From: Bacteroidia bacterium
Lineage (GTDB): Bacteria > Bacteroidota > Bacteroidia > Flavobacteriales > Flavobacteriaceae
DNA: 51,077 nt
Direction of reading: 5' to 3'
Assembly (NCBI GenBank): GCA_030427985.1
Contig: JAUIBH010000018.1
Location: 1-51,077, forward strand
Made by a program: the position numbers and the translations under genes. Shown here piece after piece: positions 1-11,679 of this stretch. A model generated the notes under the pieces. It worked only from the letters and a program-made list of their open reading frames with translations. It had not been told where the DNA came from and ran no database searches. Every line of letters starts with the position of its first letter. The first letter of the stretch is position 1.

Positions 1-143
1 AAAAATATAATTTAAATATTTGTATTTCAATATATTATATTATAGCGAATACAATTTAACGTTGTAAAGGATTCCAGCCCTTTTTTATTCTTCCCATATC
101 CTTCTCTATTTTCGTAATACTTACTGAAGAAACAGACAAAATA
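1..143. other. AT-rich leader upstream of leuA
   Basis: This stretch is very rich in A and T and holds no convincing gene. It lies directly before leuA and presumably carries its promoter or the 3' end of an upstream leu/ilv transcript, but I find no exact TAnnTTTG box, no leucine-rich leader peptide and no clear terminator. Confidence 0.4.
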
Positions 144-1316
144 ATGGGTAAAGATAAGGTACAAATTTTTGATACGACACTGAGAGATGGAGAACAAGTT
201 CCTGGGTGTAAGTTGGACACGGAGCAAAAATTAGTGATTGCCAAACGTCTGGATGATTTGGGCGTGGACGTGATTGAAGCTGGTTTTCCAATTTCAAGCC
301 CCGGCGACTTTAAGTCTGTTGAAGAAATTTCTAAGTTGGTCAAAAATGCAACGGTTTGTGGACTAACCCGCGCCGTTAAAAAAGATATTGAAGTGGCCGC
401 CGAGGCCATCAAGAAAGCAAATAAACCAAGAATACATACCGGAATTGGAACTTCCGATTCACACATCAAGTACAAGTTTAACTCAACTCGCGAAAAAATC
501 ATAGAACGTGCCGTTGATGCCGTTGCCTATGCCAAAACCTTTGTGGAAGATGTTGAGTTTTATGCTGAGGATGCCGGACGCACAGATAATGAGTTTTTGG
601 CCCAAGTCTGCGAAGCAGTAGTGAAAGCTGGAGCCACTGTGCTCAACATTCCCGATACTACTGGCTATTGTCTTCCCGAAGAGTATGGCGCCAAAATGAA
701 ATACTTGAAGGAAAACGTGAAAGGTATTGACAAAGCTATTCTTTCTTGCCATTGCCATAACGATTTGGGCTTGGCCACTGCCAATTCCATTGCTGGAGTT
801 GTAAACGGAGCGCGACAAATTGAGTGTACCATCAACGGTATTGGGGAACGTGCCGGGAACACTTCTTTGGAGGAAGTGGTGATGATTTTGAGACAACATC
901 CCTATTTGAATTTGGATACTGGCATCAACAGCAAGCTGCTTTGGGACACAAGCCGAATGGTTTCCCAAAAAATGGGAATGCCCGTTCAGCCCAATAAAGC
1001 TATCGTAGGGGCCAATGCCTTTGCACACAGTTCAGGAATCCACCAAGATGGGGTCATTAAACAACGGGAAACCTATGAAATCATCGACCCAAAAGATGTA
1101 GGCGTTAATGAGTCTTCCATTGTGTTGACTGCAAGAAGTGGTAGAGCGGCCTTGGCTTACCGAGCCAAAAAAGTAGGTTACGAGCTTACCAAATTGCAAT
1201 TGGATGCGGTGTATGAAAATTTCTTGAAGTTTGCTGACGTCAAAAAAGAAATTTTGGACGAGGATATCCACCAAATTGTGGAAACCAGCAATATCAGTAT
1301 CCAAAGTATCGCATAA
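144..1316 (+). CDS. leuA: 2-isopropylmalate synthase (short form)
   Basis: Condenses acetyl-CoA with 2-ketoisovalerate, the first committed step of leucine synthesis, in the cytoplasm. The 390-residue product shows the DRE-TIM barrel signature DTTLRDGEQ at residues 10-18, the metal-binding HxH at 203-205 (SCHCHND) and NGIGERAGN at 231-239, followed by the HSSGIHQDG segment of the subdomain region. It stops near residue 390, whereas the classical enzyme of about 510 residues continues into a LeuA regulatory dimer domain; that allosteric domain is absent. The next gene, 42 nt downstream, is leuB, which supports isopropylmalate synthase over homocitrate or citramalate synthase, but those relatives share the fold and cannot be excluded by eye. 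Start ATG at 144 gives the usual N terminus. Confidence 0.9.
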   Translation: MGKDKVQIFDTTLRDGEQVPGCKLDTEQKLVIAKRLDDLGVDVIEAGFPISSPGDFKSVEEISKLVKNATVCGLTRAVKKDIEVAAEAIKKANKPRIHTGIGTSDSHIKYKFNSTREKIIERAVDAVAYAKTFVEDVEFYAEDAGRTDNEFLAQVCEAVVKAGATVLNIPDTTGYCLPEEYGAKMKYLKENVKGIDKAILSCHCHNDLGLATANSIAGVVNGARQIECTINGIGERAGNTSLEEVVMILRQHPYLNLDTGINSKLLWDTSRMVSQKMGMPVQPNKAIVGANAFAHSSGIHQDGVIKQRETYEIIDPKDVGVNESSIVLTARSGRAALAYRAKKVGYELTKLQLDAVYENFLKFADVKKEILDEDIHQIVETSNISIQSIA

Positions 1317-1358
1317 TTTCCAGATTCCAGTTTTTTAAATTTTAATCCCGGTCACCAG

Positions 1359-2477
1359 ATGAATTTGAACATTGCTTTGCTTCCTGGAGATGGTATAGGA
1401 CCCGAGGTGTTGGCCCAGGCAGTGAAATGTTTGCAAGCGGTTGAGGAGACCTTTAATCACCATTTTGTTTATAGGGAAGCACCTGTGGGAGCCATCGCCA
1501 TTCAAAAAAAGGGATCTCCCCTGCCCGACAATACGCTAAAACTCTGCAAGGAGGCTGATGCCGTTCTTTTTGGTGCTATCGGTGACCCAAAGTTTGATAA
1601 CGACCCCAATGCCAAAGTTCGACCTGAACAAGGGTTGTTGAAATTGCGCAAAGAGCTCGGTCTATTTGCAAATATTAGACCTGTTTTGGCACACCCAGCC
1701 CTATTTGACAGATCTCCTTTAAAAAAGGAAATTATCTCAGGCACTGATTTTGTTATTTACCGAGAATTGACAGGAGGCATCTATTTTGGGGAGAAAAAAT
1801 TAAATGAAGAAGGGACGGTGGCTTCTGACCTTTGTGAATATTCCGAAAAGGAAATAAGCCGCATTGCTCATTTGGCTTTTAAAGCAGCAAAAAACAGGAA
1901 AAAGAAACTCACTTTGGTGGATAAAGCCAATGTATTGGAGTCTTCCCGACTGTGGCGTAAAGTGGTCACCAAAATTGGGGAAAGTTATCCTGAAGTTGCG
2001 TTGGATTTTCTTTTTGTGGACAATGCAGCCATGCAAATCATCCTGAATCCCAGTCAGTTTGATGTTATCCTTACCGAAAATATGTTCGGGGACATTATTT
2101 CTGATGAAGGAAGTGTAATCGGCGGCTCCATTGGATTGTTGGCATCGGCTTCGGTTGGCGAGGAAAACGCCTTATTTGAACCCATTCACGGCTCGTTTCC
2201 ACAAGGGGCTGGTAAAGATATAGCTAATCCCATTGCCTCCATCCTATCCGCTGCCATGTTGTTGGAACATTTTAATCTTGCCGAAGAAGCAATTGCTATA
2301 AAAAAAGCAGTGGATAAAGCCTTGAAAAAGGGAATCGTAACTCCAGACTTAAAACCAAAAAGTCAATATGGCACCAATCAGGTTGGTGATTTTATCGCTC
2401 ACAACATTGTGGATATTGAGGATGACTTTAATATGAACGATGAGAACATCGATTTAGGGAAATCTACCATTATTTAA
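1359..2477 (+). CDS. leuB: 3-isopropylmalate dehydrogenase
   Basis: NAD-dependent oxidative decarboxylation of 3-isopropylmalate, the third leucine pathway step. The 372-residue protein begins with the LLPGDGIGPEV motif, has the substrate-binding arginines in LRKELGLFANIRP and RELTGGIYFG, and the metal-binding aspartates in ENMFGDIISDEGS. The nucleotide loop reads EPIHGSFPQGAGKDIANP, a group-specific variant of the common EPIHGSAPDIAG form. It follows leuA by 42 nt and is almost certainly cotranscribed; leuC and leuD would be expected outside the window. Its stop overlaps the stop of the convergent lipoprotein gene in the tetranucleotide TTAA (2474-2477). Confidence 0.95.
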   Translation: MNLNIALLPGDGIGPEVLAQAVKCLQAVEETFNHHFVYREAPVGAIAIQKKGSPLPDNTLKLCKEADAVLFGAIGDPKFDNDPNAKVRPEQGLLKLRKELGLFANIRPVLAHPALFDRSPLKKEIISGTDFVIYRELTGGIYFGEKKLNEEGTVASDLCEYSEKEISRIAHLAFKAAKNRKKKLTLVDKANVLESSRLWRKVVTKIGESYPEVALDFLFVDNAAMQIILNPSQFDVILTENMFGDIISDEGSVIGGSIGLLASASVGEENALFEPIHGSFPQGAGKDIANPIASILSAAMLLEHFNLAEEAIAIKKAVDKALKKGIVTPDLKPKSQYGTNQVGDFIAHNIVDIEDDFNMNDENIDLGKSTII

Positions 2478-3721
2478 TCTGCTGAAATTCCAGATTCTTC
2501 TTGTGTCAATTCCAGAATGGTTTTGGCAAACTGTTCTTTGAACTGCTCATACTTTTCGCCGGTTGCTGGACCATTGAATCCTGTATGTATTTTTTTCACC
2601 TCCCCATTTTTATCAATATAAATTGTAGTGGGATAGGATAGAATATGGTTTAACATGGGCAGCTTCTCATTGGCTTTTTGTTTGTTGGAGGTGCCATATT
2701 GCGCCAAAAGGATGGGATAATCAGCCCCTGTTCTTTCTTTAAGTCGTGAAATGCCTTCAAAGGCCTTCTCTTTGGTTTTGGCATACTCAAAAGCCAAGGC
2801 CACCAGTTCTATGTTTAAATGCGGGTGCTTTTCCATGAAGTCTACATAGAACCGGGTTTCATCCAAGCAATTGGTGCACCAGGTTCCCATGATCTGTACC
2901 AAAACTGGTTTATTCTTAAACTGTGGGTCTGACAGACTTACCATTTTCCCAGAAGCGTCCGGAAAGGAAAAATCAAATTTATCATACCCTTCCCGAAGAT
3001 AGGTCAGGGAGTCGGCGTCTGGTAATTCAAAAGCCTCGTTCCGGGCACCCAAAAACTCTTGTACCGAATGTCTTCCAGAGTAAAACGTGCCGTCCAAGGT
3101 ACTATCGGTGACCTGCGCCTTGAACAAATACACATGGGAACCATCAAATGCGGAAAGCTTCATACTATCCCCCGTGACCACACCTTCCAAATAGCGGTAA
3201 TCTCCTGTTTTTGTTCTAAAAGTACCCTTTACCGTATTTCCATTTTGCATAAAAATACCTTTGGCCGGGTACTCATCTTCGGTATTGACCTTAAAATAGG
3301 TTTCCCAAATGCCTGAAATGTTCACAGCAGCATCTTCATTGGCCTCAAAACGCTCTTTTTTTCCATAAACAGCACTAAAAGGAACATTTCGTTCCTTGCC
3401 TTCCTCAATAAAGTTTCCTTTCATTTCGGTCTCTGTAAATGTACCAGTAAAATGACCTTCAAAAATGGGCATTCTAATATTGATGGAATCGCCATCTATG
3501 GTAATTTCATCCACTGTGATTTCCTCTTCCGCATTATACATCTTCATAAGGTATTTTCCATCTTCATCCAAGGAAAGTGTAAAATTGAACGGTAGTAGTT
3601 GAGATTCGGAGACTTCCATTTTACCCACCCAATCCCCTAAGGCCAATTTCTTGGATTTTTCTTTTTTGCAAGATGCAACTAGCAGTGTATCAGTAAGTAA
3701 CAGTACACAAATTCTTCTCAT
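2474..3721 (-). CDS. TlpA-like thioredoxin-fold lipoprotein
   Basis: Predicted lipoprotein thiol-disulfide oxidoreductase of the periplasm or outer-membrane inner leaflet. I start at the ATG at 3721 because it gives a compact signal peptide (MRRICVLLLTDTLLVASC) with lipobox VASC; a longer reading from 3757 buries the signal. The first 240 or so residues are beta-rich and of unknown role. The C-terminal 160 residues form a TlpA/AhpC-like thioredoxin fold with active site WCTNC (about residues 281-285 from this start) and a cis-proline in SYPTT. The fold and motif support reduction of periplasmic disulfides or a resilience role; the partner is unknown. It overlaps leuB by 4 nt and is transcribed convergently to it. 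Confidence 0.8.
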   Translation of the reverse strand: MRRICVLLLTDTLLVASCKKEKSKKLALGDWVGKMEVSESQLLPFNFTLSLDEDGKYLMKMYNAEEEITVDEITIDGDSINIRMPIFEGHFTGTFTETEMKGNFIEEGKERNVPFSAVYGKKERFEANEDAAVNISGIWETYFKVNTEDEYPAKGIFMQNGNTVKGTFRTKTGDYRYLEGVVTGDSMKLSAFDGSHVYLFKAQVTDSTLDGTFYSGRHSVQEFLGARNEAFELPDADSLTYLREGYDKFDFSFPDASGKMVSLSDPQFKNKPVLVQIMGTWCTNCLDETRFYVDFMEKHPHLNIELVALAFEYAKTKEKAFEGISRLKERTGADYPILLAQYGTSNKQKANEKLPMLNHILSYPTTIYIDKNGEVKKIHTGFNGPATGEKYEQFKEQFAKTILELTQEESGISAD

Positions 3722-3800
3722 ACCCTGAAAGATTTTTCCTAAATGTAGCAAAACCAATCCAAAACTTACAATTCCATTTGACTTATGGACACTATTTACG

Positions 3801-3831
3801 TTGAATCTGTCCCCCCATTGTTTTATATTTG
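3801..3831 (+). promoter_or_regulatory. pheT promoter
   Basis: TTG at 3801-3803, a 20-nt spacer and an exact TATATTTG -7 box at 3824-3831 match the Bacteroidota housekeeping promoter. The pheT ATG follows 19 nt after the box. Confidence 0.75.
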
Positions 3832-3850
3832 TCGACTCTAAAATTGGGGT

Positions 3851-6268
3851 ATGAAGATTTCTTATAACTGGTTAAAGCAGTTTTTGCAGATTGATTGGGA
3901 CGCACAGAAAGCTGGAGAATTATTGACAGATCTGGGTCTTGAGGTTGAGGGCATTTCCAGTTTTGAATCCGTGAAAGGTGGATTGAGGGGAATTGTGGTT
4001 GGGCATGTGCTGACCTGTGAGAAGCATCCCAATGCAGATCGCTTAAAATTGACCACGGTTGATGTAGGTCAGGAAACCAATCTACAAATTGTTTGCGGCG
4101 CTCCAAACGTTGCCGCTGGACAAAAAGTTCCTGTAGCCACTATTGGAACCACGCTGTACACCAAAGAAGGTGAGGCTTGGCAAATTAAGAAAGGTAAGAT
4201 TCGAGGTGAGGAAAGCCAGGGCATGATCTGCGCAGAGGATGAATTGGGCCTTGGTGAGAGCCATGATGGTATTATGGTACTTAATGAGGAATTGGAACCC
4301 GGAACCCCGTGCTCCAAAGTCTTTAAAATTGAAAACGATGAGGTTTTTGAAATTGGACTCACACCCAATCGCGCTGATGCCATGAGTCATTTTGGAGTGG
4401 CCCGTGATCTTAAGGCCGGACTGGAGCAAAAAGAAATCCAAAAAGAATTGGTAACACCATCCACCAGCAATTTTTCCATAGACAACCGTTCATTAAAAGT
4501 TGATGTGGAAGTAAAGGACAGCAAACTTGCTCCCAGATATTGCGGTGTCACCATCAGCAATCTAATCGTACAGGATTCACCAGATTGGTTAAAGAACAGA
4601 TTAAGGGCCATTGGCCTGACTCCTATCAACAATGTGGTAGATGTGACCAACTATGTGCTGCACGAATTGGGGCAACCCTTGCACGCCTTTGATGCTTCAA
4701 AAATTAAAGGAAACAAGATTGAGGTAAAAACGCTTCCTGCCGGGACAAAATTTAATACGCTTGATGAAGTGGAACGTGAACTTCATGAGGATGATCTTAT
4801 GATTTGTGACTCCGAAAAACCCATGTGTATCGCTGGTGTTTTTGGTGGGATTCATTCTGGAGTAACAGAACACACCTCAGCCATTTTCTTGGAAAGCGCC
4901 TATTTTGACCCTGTTTCTATTCGGAAAACAGCCAAACGGCATGGTCTTAATACCGATGCATCATTCCGGTTTGAGCGTGGTATCGACATCAACATGACCG
5001 AGTATGCCCTGAAAAGAGCTGCTTTGTTGATTCGTGAGATTGCCGGAGGATATATCAGTTCAGAATTGGTAGACCTTTATCCCAAAAAGCCCCAGGAGCG
5101 ACAGGTGTTCTTGACTTTTGACAAAATCAATTCGTTGATTGGGCAGGAAATCCCTAGGGATACTATCAAGTCTATCTTGTCTTCTTTGGAAATACGAATC
5201 AACAATGTTACCGAATCCGGTCTTGGACTTACCATCCCTACCTACCGGGTAGATGTGACCCGGGAAGTGGATGTGATCGAAGAGATTTTGAGGGTTTACG
5301 GGTATAACAACATTGATTATAAAGAGAAGTTGACAGCTTCTATTGCCAAGACCTCTCGATTTGAAAACCACAAAATTCAAGATGTGGTAGGAAATATGTT
5401 GGCGGCCCAAGGGTTTTATGAAATCATGACCAATAGTTTGGTTGCCGCAGAAACAGAAGGCATTGGCAATGAAGATGACGCGGTGAAAATGCTGAATCCG
5501 CTAAGTGCCGACCTATCGGTTTTACGAACTTCCATGTTGCTCTCTGGCTTGCAGACGGTAAGTTTTAATCACAATAGACAGAAGAACAATCTCAAATTTT
5601 TTGAGTTCGGTAAAACCTATCATAAATCCAATGGAGAAAATATAGAGAAGCGACATCTGTCCCTTTTCATTTCTGGAGACCGTGCTAGTGACAGTTGGGC
5701 AGTGCCATCAAAGAAAACCGATTTCTTCTTTCTAAAAGGTATTGTTGAAACCTTGTTTGAACGACTAGGGTTGAAAAACGTTGAAACAGCACCCCATTCA
5801 GACTCCGTCTATGCAGAAGGACTATCGTGCAGCAAGGATGGCAAGCCCTTAGCTTCATATGGATTGGTGAGCAAGGCCATTTTAAAGAAGTTTGATATTA
5901 AACAGGATGTACTGTTCGCCGATTTCCATTGGGATGCTATGCTGTCATTGGTGAACACGCAAAACGTGGTCTTCCGAGAAATTCCAAAATTCCCAGAGGT
6001 AACACGGGATTTTGCACTGTTGTTGGATGATGCAACCTCATTCCAAAAAGTATACGACATTGCTTGGAACACGGAGAAAAAACTTTTGAAGAAGGTGAAT
6101 TTGTTTGATGTCTACACCGGCAAAAATCTACCCGAAGGTAAAAAATCGTATGCCGTAAGTTTTACGCTTATGGACGAAAAGAAAACCTTGACCGATAAGC
6201 AAATCGATAAAATAATGGGTAAACTCTTGGCCCAGTACCAAAAAGAATTGGGAGCAGAACTGCGCTAA
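3851..6268 (+). CDS. pheT: Phenylalanine-tRNA ligase beta subunit
   Basis: Beta subunit of the heterotetrameric phenylalanyl-tRNA synthetase, charging tRNA-Phe. At 805 residues it has the family's full length. The N terminus MKISYNWLKQFL is diagnostic. It is followed by an EMAP/OB-like tRNA-binding domain (about 40-150), the B3/B4 editing domain (about 205-400, with GLTPINNVVDVTNYV), the B5 domain (about 400-475), the catalytic-like core and a C-terminal ferredoxin-fold anticodon-binding domain (about 710-805, starting FREIPKFPEVTRDFALLLD). pheS is not adjacent, so the subunits are encoded apart. A strong promoter precedes it. It ends 2 nt before the convergent FAS1 gene, leaving no intergenic terminator. 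Confidence 0.97.
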   Translation: MKISYNWLKQFLQIDWDAQKAGELLTDLGLEVEGISSFESVKGGLRGIVVGHVLTCEKHPNADRLKLTTVDVGQETNLQIVCGAPNVAAGQKVPVATIGTTLYTKEGEAWQIKKGKIRGEESQGMICAEDELGLGESHDGIMVLNEELEPGTPCSKVFKIENDEVFEIGLTPNRADAMSHFGVARDLKAGLEQKEIQKELVTPSTSNFSIDNRSLKVDVEVKDSKLAPRYCGVTISNLIVQDSPDWLKNRLRAIGLTPINNVVDVTNYVLHELGQPLHAFDASKIKGNKIEVKTLPAGTKFNTLDEVERELHEDDLMICDSEKPMCIAGVFGGIHSGVTEHTSAIFLESAYFDPVSIRKTAKRHGLNTDASFRFERGIDINMTEYALKRAALLIREIAGGYISSELVDLYPKKPQERQVFLTFDKINSLIGQEIPRDTIKSILSSLEIRINNVTESGLGLTIPTYRVDVTREVDVIEEILRVYGYNNIDYKEKLTASIAKTSRFENHKIQDVVGNMLAAQGFYEIMTNSLVAAETEGIGNEDDAVKMLNPLSADLSVLRTSMLLSGLQTVSFNHNRQKNNLKFFEFGKTYHKSNGENIEKRHLSLFISGDRASDSWAVPSKKTDFFFLKGIVETLFERLGLKNVETAPHSDSVYAEGLSCSKDGKPLASYGLVSKAILKKFDIKQDVLFADFHWDAMLSLVNTQNVVFREIPKFPEVTRDFALLLDDATSFQKVYDIAWNTEKKLLKKVNLFDVYTGKNLPEGKKSYAVSFTLMDEKKTLTDKQIDKIMGKLLAQYQKELGAELR

Positions 6269-6270
6269 AC

Positions 6271-6807
6271 TCACATCTGTGCGGGCAGAATCACACTGTC
6301 AATTTCATGGATGACCGTGTTTCTTTGGTTGACATCAGCCGTAGTAATTCGGGCTGTATTTCCCATGGGGTCGGTTAACACGATGTCATAACCATCTAAA
6401 TGTGCCAATAACTTTTTTCCTTGAATGGTAGTGAAGCTTGCCTTTCCATTCCCTCTGCACATGGCCCTAAGAATTCGAGATGCAGTTAGATGTCCGGCCA
6501 CAATATGATAGGCCACCAAGGACTTTAATGCACTTTTATCTTGGGAATTGATGAGTTGCGTAATTTTTTCACTTGAAAACCGCTCAAAAGCCGCATCCGA
6601 AGGCGCAAAAATGGTAAATGGCCCCGCGTTCTCAAGAACATCATCCAACTGAGTGGCCTCAACAGCAGCAGAAAGGATTTTATGATGATCGGAACCTATT
6701 GTTTTCTGAGTTATAGGAGAACTTGATGAAGCGGTACTTTGTGAATATATTGATGAGCTAACAGCAAATAAAAGGCAAAGGAAAACTACGGCAAGGGGGG
6801 CTTTCAT
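6271..6807 (-). CDS. Secreted FAS1 (fasciclin) domain protein
   Basis: A 178-residue exported protein with one FAS1 domain. Residues 1-23 form a signal peptide ending near IYSQ with no lipobox cysteine, so it is probably soluble in the periplasm or released. The FAS1 domain spans about 40-176 and shows the landmark segments GPFTIFAPSDAAFERF, LVAYHIVAGHLT and NTVIHEIDSVILP. FAS1 domains mediate adhesion or bind small ligands; the target here is unknown. A single cysteine sits at AMCRG inside the domain. A possible minus-strand promoter (TTTG about 22 nt upstream of TAAATTGA) lies near 6830-6880 but is weak. It is convergent with pheT. Confidence 0.85.
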   Translation of the reverse strand: MKAPLAVVFLCLLFAVSSSIYSQSTASSSSPITQKTIGSDHHKILSAAVEATQLDDVLENAGPFTIFAPSDAAFERFSSEKITQLINSQDKSALKSLVAYHIVAGHLTASRILRAMCRGNGKASFTTIQGKKLLAHLDGYDIVLTDPMGNTARITTADVNQRNTVIHEIDSVILPAQM

Positions 6808-6984
6808 GGGTTGGTTCTCAGATTTGGGTGGCGGTCAATTTAGTATGGTTTTGCGATTAACGGTCAAAAACTTCGATAAGATACATCTTTTAACTAAAAT
6901 GACAATCATTTTTTTTGCTTCAAATTTGATTTAACGAAATGTTAACGCAAGGATTTTTGGAACCCTGTCCACAATCAACAATTC

Positions 6985-7007
6985 AATTCATTAACTTTGA
7001 ATGAATT
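6985..7007 (+). promoter_or_regulatory. Inverted repeat enclosing a -7 box
   Basis: AATTCATT (6985-6992) and AATGAATT (7000-7007) are perfect 8-bp inverted arms separated by 7 nt. The exact Bacteroidota -7 box TAACTTTG (6992-6999) sits between them, 23 nt before the ATG at 7023. There is no matching -33 TTG. A dimeric regulator bound here would cover the core promoter. Confidence 0.55.
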
Positions 7008-7022
7008 GCTAAGAAAACAGGT

Positions 7023-9417
<2,395 letters not shown>

Positions 9418-9502
9418 TTTAAGTGCACTTTATTAAATGCCATAAAAACACAGTTTTACAACATTTAACTACCCGTTAACAAGCTCAGCTAACAGGTATC
9501 CT

Positions 9503-9510
9503 TAATTTTG
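9503..9510 (+). promoter_or_regulatory. -7 box of the 9523 lipoprotein gene
   Basis: Exact TAATTTTG, 12 nt before ATG 9523 and 24 nt before ATG 9535. The -33 element is weak. Confidence 0.5.
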
Positions 9511-9522
9511 TTAGGTAAATGT

Positions 9523-10920
9523 ATGGTTCCCTATATGGTTAGAATTCTACTCGGCCTCATCGTATTGTCAGCTTTTGGTTGCGCAAATAAAAATGGAGAA
9601 TGTGCCTCTGTTTTCTTCGGCGGTGAGATTGTCAATCCTACTAGCGACTACGTTGTGCTCTACCGAGATGATGCTTATATAGACTCCGTTAAGCTTGACG
9701 ACAACAACCGTTTTTCCTTTAATCTGCAAGGAATTGATGAGGGACTATACCACTTTGATCACGCTCCCGAACTCCAATACATTTATTTACAGGAAGGCGA
9801 CAGTCTTTTGGCCCGTTTAAATACTGTAGAGTTTGATGAATCTTTAGTTTTTTCCGGAACGGGAAGCGAGGTGAACAATTTTTTGGTTGAAATGTTCTTG
9901 TCCTACGAAAATGAAGAGCCTCAGGTTTATGAATATTATCCATTGCCACCGGAGGTCTTCAGTAAAAAAATAGATTCGTTAAGGGAAATAAAGATCAATC
10001 ACCTTGATGAACTTGTGGCAGACAGCGACCTTTCGGAACGTGCATTGAACATGGCCAGAGCCACCATCGATTACAACAGTTATATCTCAAAGGAGAAATA
10101 CCCATTCTATCATAAAAGAAAAACCGGTGAAGAGACCATACATGACCTTAAAGGTTCTTTTTATGCATACCGAAAAAATATAAATCTAAACAACAGGGAC
10201 CTAACCTATTTTAGGCCTTATTTTGATTTTATGAAATGGCATTTTGGGAACATCTCCTATATGGCCTGTTTGAAAGATTGCGGTGATGACCAAGAAGCGG
10301 TAAGCGACCGTCTCCACTTTAACAATCACAAGCTATATTTGGTAGACAGCTTGGTGGCCGAAAATGAAATCAGGGACATTCTCTTCAGGAACATTGCCGT
10401 GGACTATTTGTTAAAAGAACACAACCCCAGCCAAGAATGTCAAGCTTTTATCGATAAGTTCAACAAACTATCCTCCAACGAAGAGCACAAAGCCGAAATA
10501 GACCATCTTTACAAGGGAATCAAGCACTTACAACCCAATAATGTTCTTCCTGATTTCAAGCTGAAGAACACCGACAACCAAGAGGTTACCTTGAAACAAA
10601 TTGTGGGCAGGAAAAAGAACACGGTGATTTACTTTTGGACCGCCGCACAGAAAAAACCTTTCAGGGACAATATCAATCAGGTGGCAGAACTGAAAAAAAA
10701 GCATCCCGATTATAACTTTGTGGGCATTAACCTGAAAACGAGCTACCCACAATGGAAAATGCTTGTAGAGGAATATAATCTAGAAGAGGGTAGCCAGTTC
10801 CATGGTGAAAACTTCAAGGAAATACAAATGGCCATGATCATTGACAAAATCAACAAGTGTGTCATCACCAAGGACACTCTTATTGTTGATGCTTTTGCCG
10901 ACCTCTATACTTCGCTCTAA
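9523..10920 (+). CDS. Lipoprotein with cysteine-less thioredoxin fold
   Basis: Predicted lipoprotein with signal ILLGLIVLSAFGC; the cysteine follows a slightly unusual AFGC lipobox. Start is ATG 9523 or 9535; the TTG at 9508 lies in the -7 box. The middle (about 20-330) resembles the N-terminal part of DUF4369/TlpA-type exported proteins, with a beta-rich start and a helical section. The last 120 residues look like an AhpC/TlpA thioredoxin fold (VLPDFKLKNTDNQEVTLKQI, then TVIYFWTAA), but the position of WCxxC reads WTAAQKK, so both redox cysteines are missing. A binding or structural role is more likely than disulfide chemistry. It has its own promoter and a bidirectional terminator just downstream. 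Confidence 0.75.
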   Translation: MVPYMVRILLGLIVLSAFGCANKNGECASVFFGGEIVNPTSDYVVLYRDDAYIDSVKLDDNNRFSFNLQGIDEGLYHFDHAPELQYIYLQEGDSLLARLNTVEFDESLVFSGTGSEVNNFLVEMFLSYENEEPQVYEYYPLPPEVFSKKIDSLREIKINHLDELVADSDLSERALNMARATIDYNSYISKEKYPFYHKRKTGEETIHDLKGSFYAYRKNINLNNRDLTYFRPYFDFMKWHFGNISYMACLKDCGDDQEAVSDRLHFNNHKLYLVDSLVAENEIRDILFRNIAVDYLLKEHNPSQECQAFIDKFNKLSSNEEHKAEIDHLYKGIKHLQPNNVLPDFKLKNTDNQEVTLKQIVGRKKNTVIYFWTAAQKKPFRDNINQVAELKKKHPDYNFVGINLKTSYPQWKMLVEEYNLEEGSQFHGENFKEIQMAMIIDKINKCVITKDTLIVDAFADLYTSL

Positions 10921-10928
10921 ATAAAAAA

Positions 10929-10957
10929 ACCCTGAACCATAAGTCCAGGGTCTTTCA
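10929..10957. terminator. Bidirectional terminator
   Basis: ACCCTG (10929-10934) pairs with CAGGGT (10946-10951), with a further AC/GT pair inside. An A-run before it and a T-rich tract after it suit both directions, between the convergent lipoprotein and transaldolase genes. Confidence 0.75.
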
Positions 10958-10980
10958 ATTTTATATTGTTGTCTTTCTGT

Positions 10981-11637
10981 TTAGGAATTCCCTTTTTTGT
11001 AGTCTTCCAAGAATTTGGCCAAACCAATATCGGTAAGTGGGTGTTTCAACAAACCATCAATGGATGACAATGGTCCTGTCATTACATCAGCACCGATTTT
11101 GGCACAATCGATCACGTGCATGGTATGACGAATAGAAGCAGCCAAGATTTGGGTTTCAAATCCGTAGTTGTCATAAATCAATCGGATTTCTGAGATAAGG
11201 TTCAATCCATCTGTGGAGATGTCGTCTAAACGACCCAAAAATGGAGAAACATAGGTAGCTCCCGCTTTGGCGGCCAACAATGCCTGTCCTGGTGAAAACA
11301 CCAAGGTACAGTTGGTACGGATACCCTTATCCGAAAAATATTTCAGCGCCTTTACACCATCTTTGATCATGGGCACCTTAACTACAATTTGTTCGTGCAA
11401 TTCGGCCAATTCCTCACCTTCCTTTACCATATTGTCAAAATCCGTGGCAACTACTTCTGCAGAAACATCTCCATCAACAATGTTGCAGATGTCCACATAG
11501 TGCTTTAGAATATTGTCTTTACCTGTAATGCCTTCTTTGGCCATAAGTGAAGGGTTAGTAGTAACACCATCCAAAACCCCTAATTCCTGCGCCTCTTTTA
11601 TCTGGTCTAGATTTGCGGTATCAATAAAAAACTTCAT
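10981..11637 (-). CDS. Transaldolase, short FSA/TalC type
   Basis: Transfers a dihydroxyacetone unit between sugar phosphates in the pentose phosphate pathway, or acts as fructose-6-phosphate aldolase; both activities occur in this short subfamily. The 218 residues match its length. D6 in FIDTAN, the [11 protein letters not shown] loop (26-36) and the Schiff-base lysine K87 in IVVKVPM are present, as are the C-terminal [21 protein letters not shown] features. I cannot decide between transaldolase and aldolase by eye; in free-living flavobacteria the transaldolase role is the usual one. It lies 42 nt downstream of the SDR gene on the same strand and may share its transcript. Confidence 0.9.
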   Translation of the reverse strand: MKFFIDTANLDQIKEAQELGVLDGVTTNPSLMAKEGITGKDNILKHYVDICNIVDGDVSAEVVATDFDNMVKEGEELAELHEQIVVKVPMIKDGVKALKYFSDKGIRTNCTLVFSPGQALLAAKAGATYVSPFLGRLDDISTDGLNLISEIRLIYDNYGFETQILAASIRHTMHVIDCAKIGADVMTGPLSSIDGLLKHPLTDIGLAKFLEDYKKGNS

Positions 11638-11679
11638 GCTTTCTTATTTTCAATTTGATTTGTACTTAGAAGTGTAAAA

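Noticed and set aside
483..1028. Minus-strand 181-residue ORF inside leuA
   Set aside because: Shadow of leuA; low-complexity antisense composition, no start signals.
2100..2477. leuB as isocitrate or tartrate dehydrogenase
   Set aside because: It directly follows leuA and has the LeuB-type RELTGGIYFG substrate motif.
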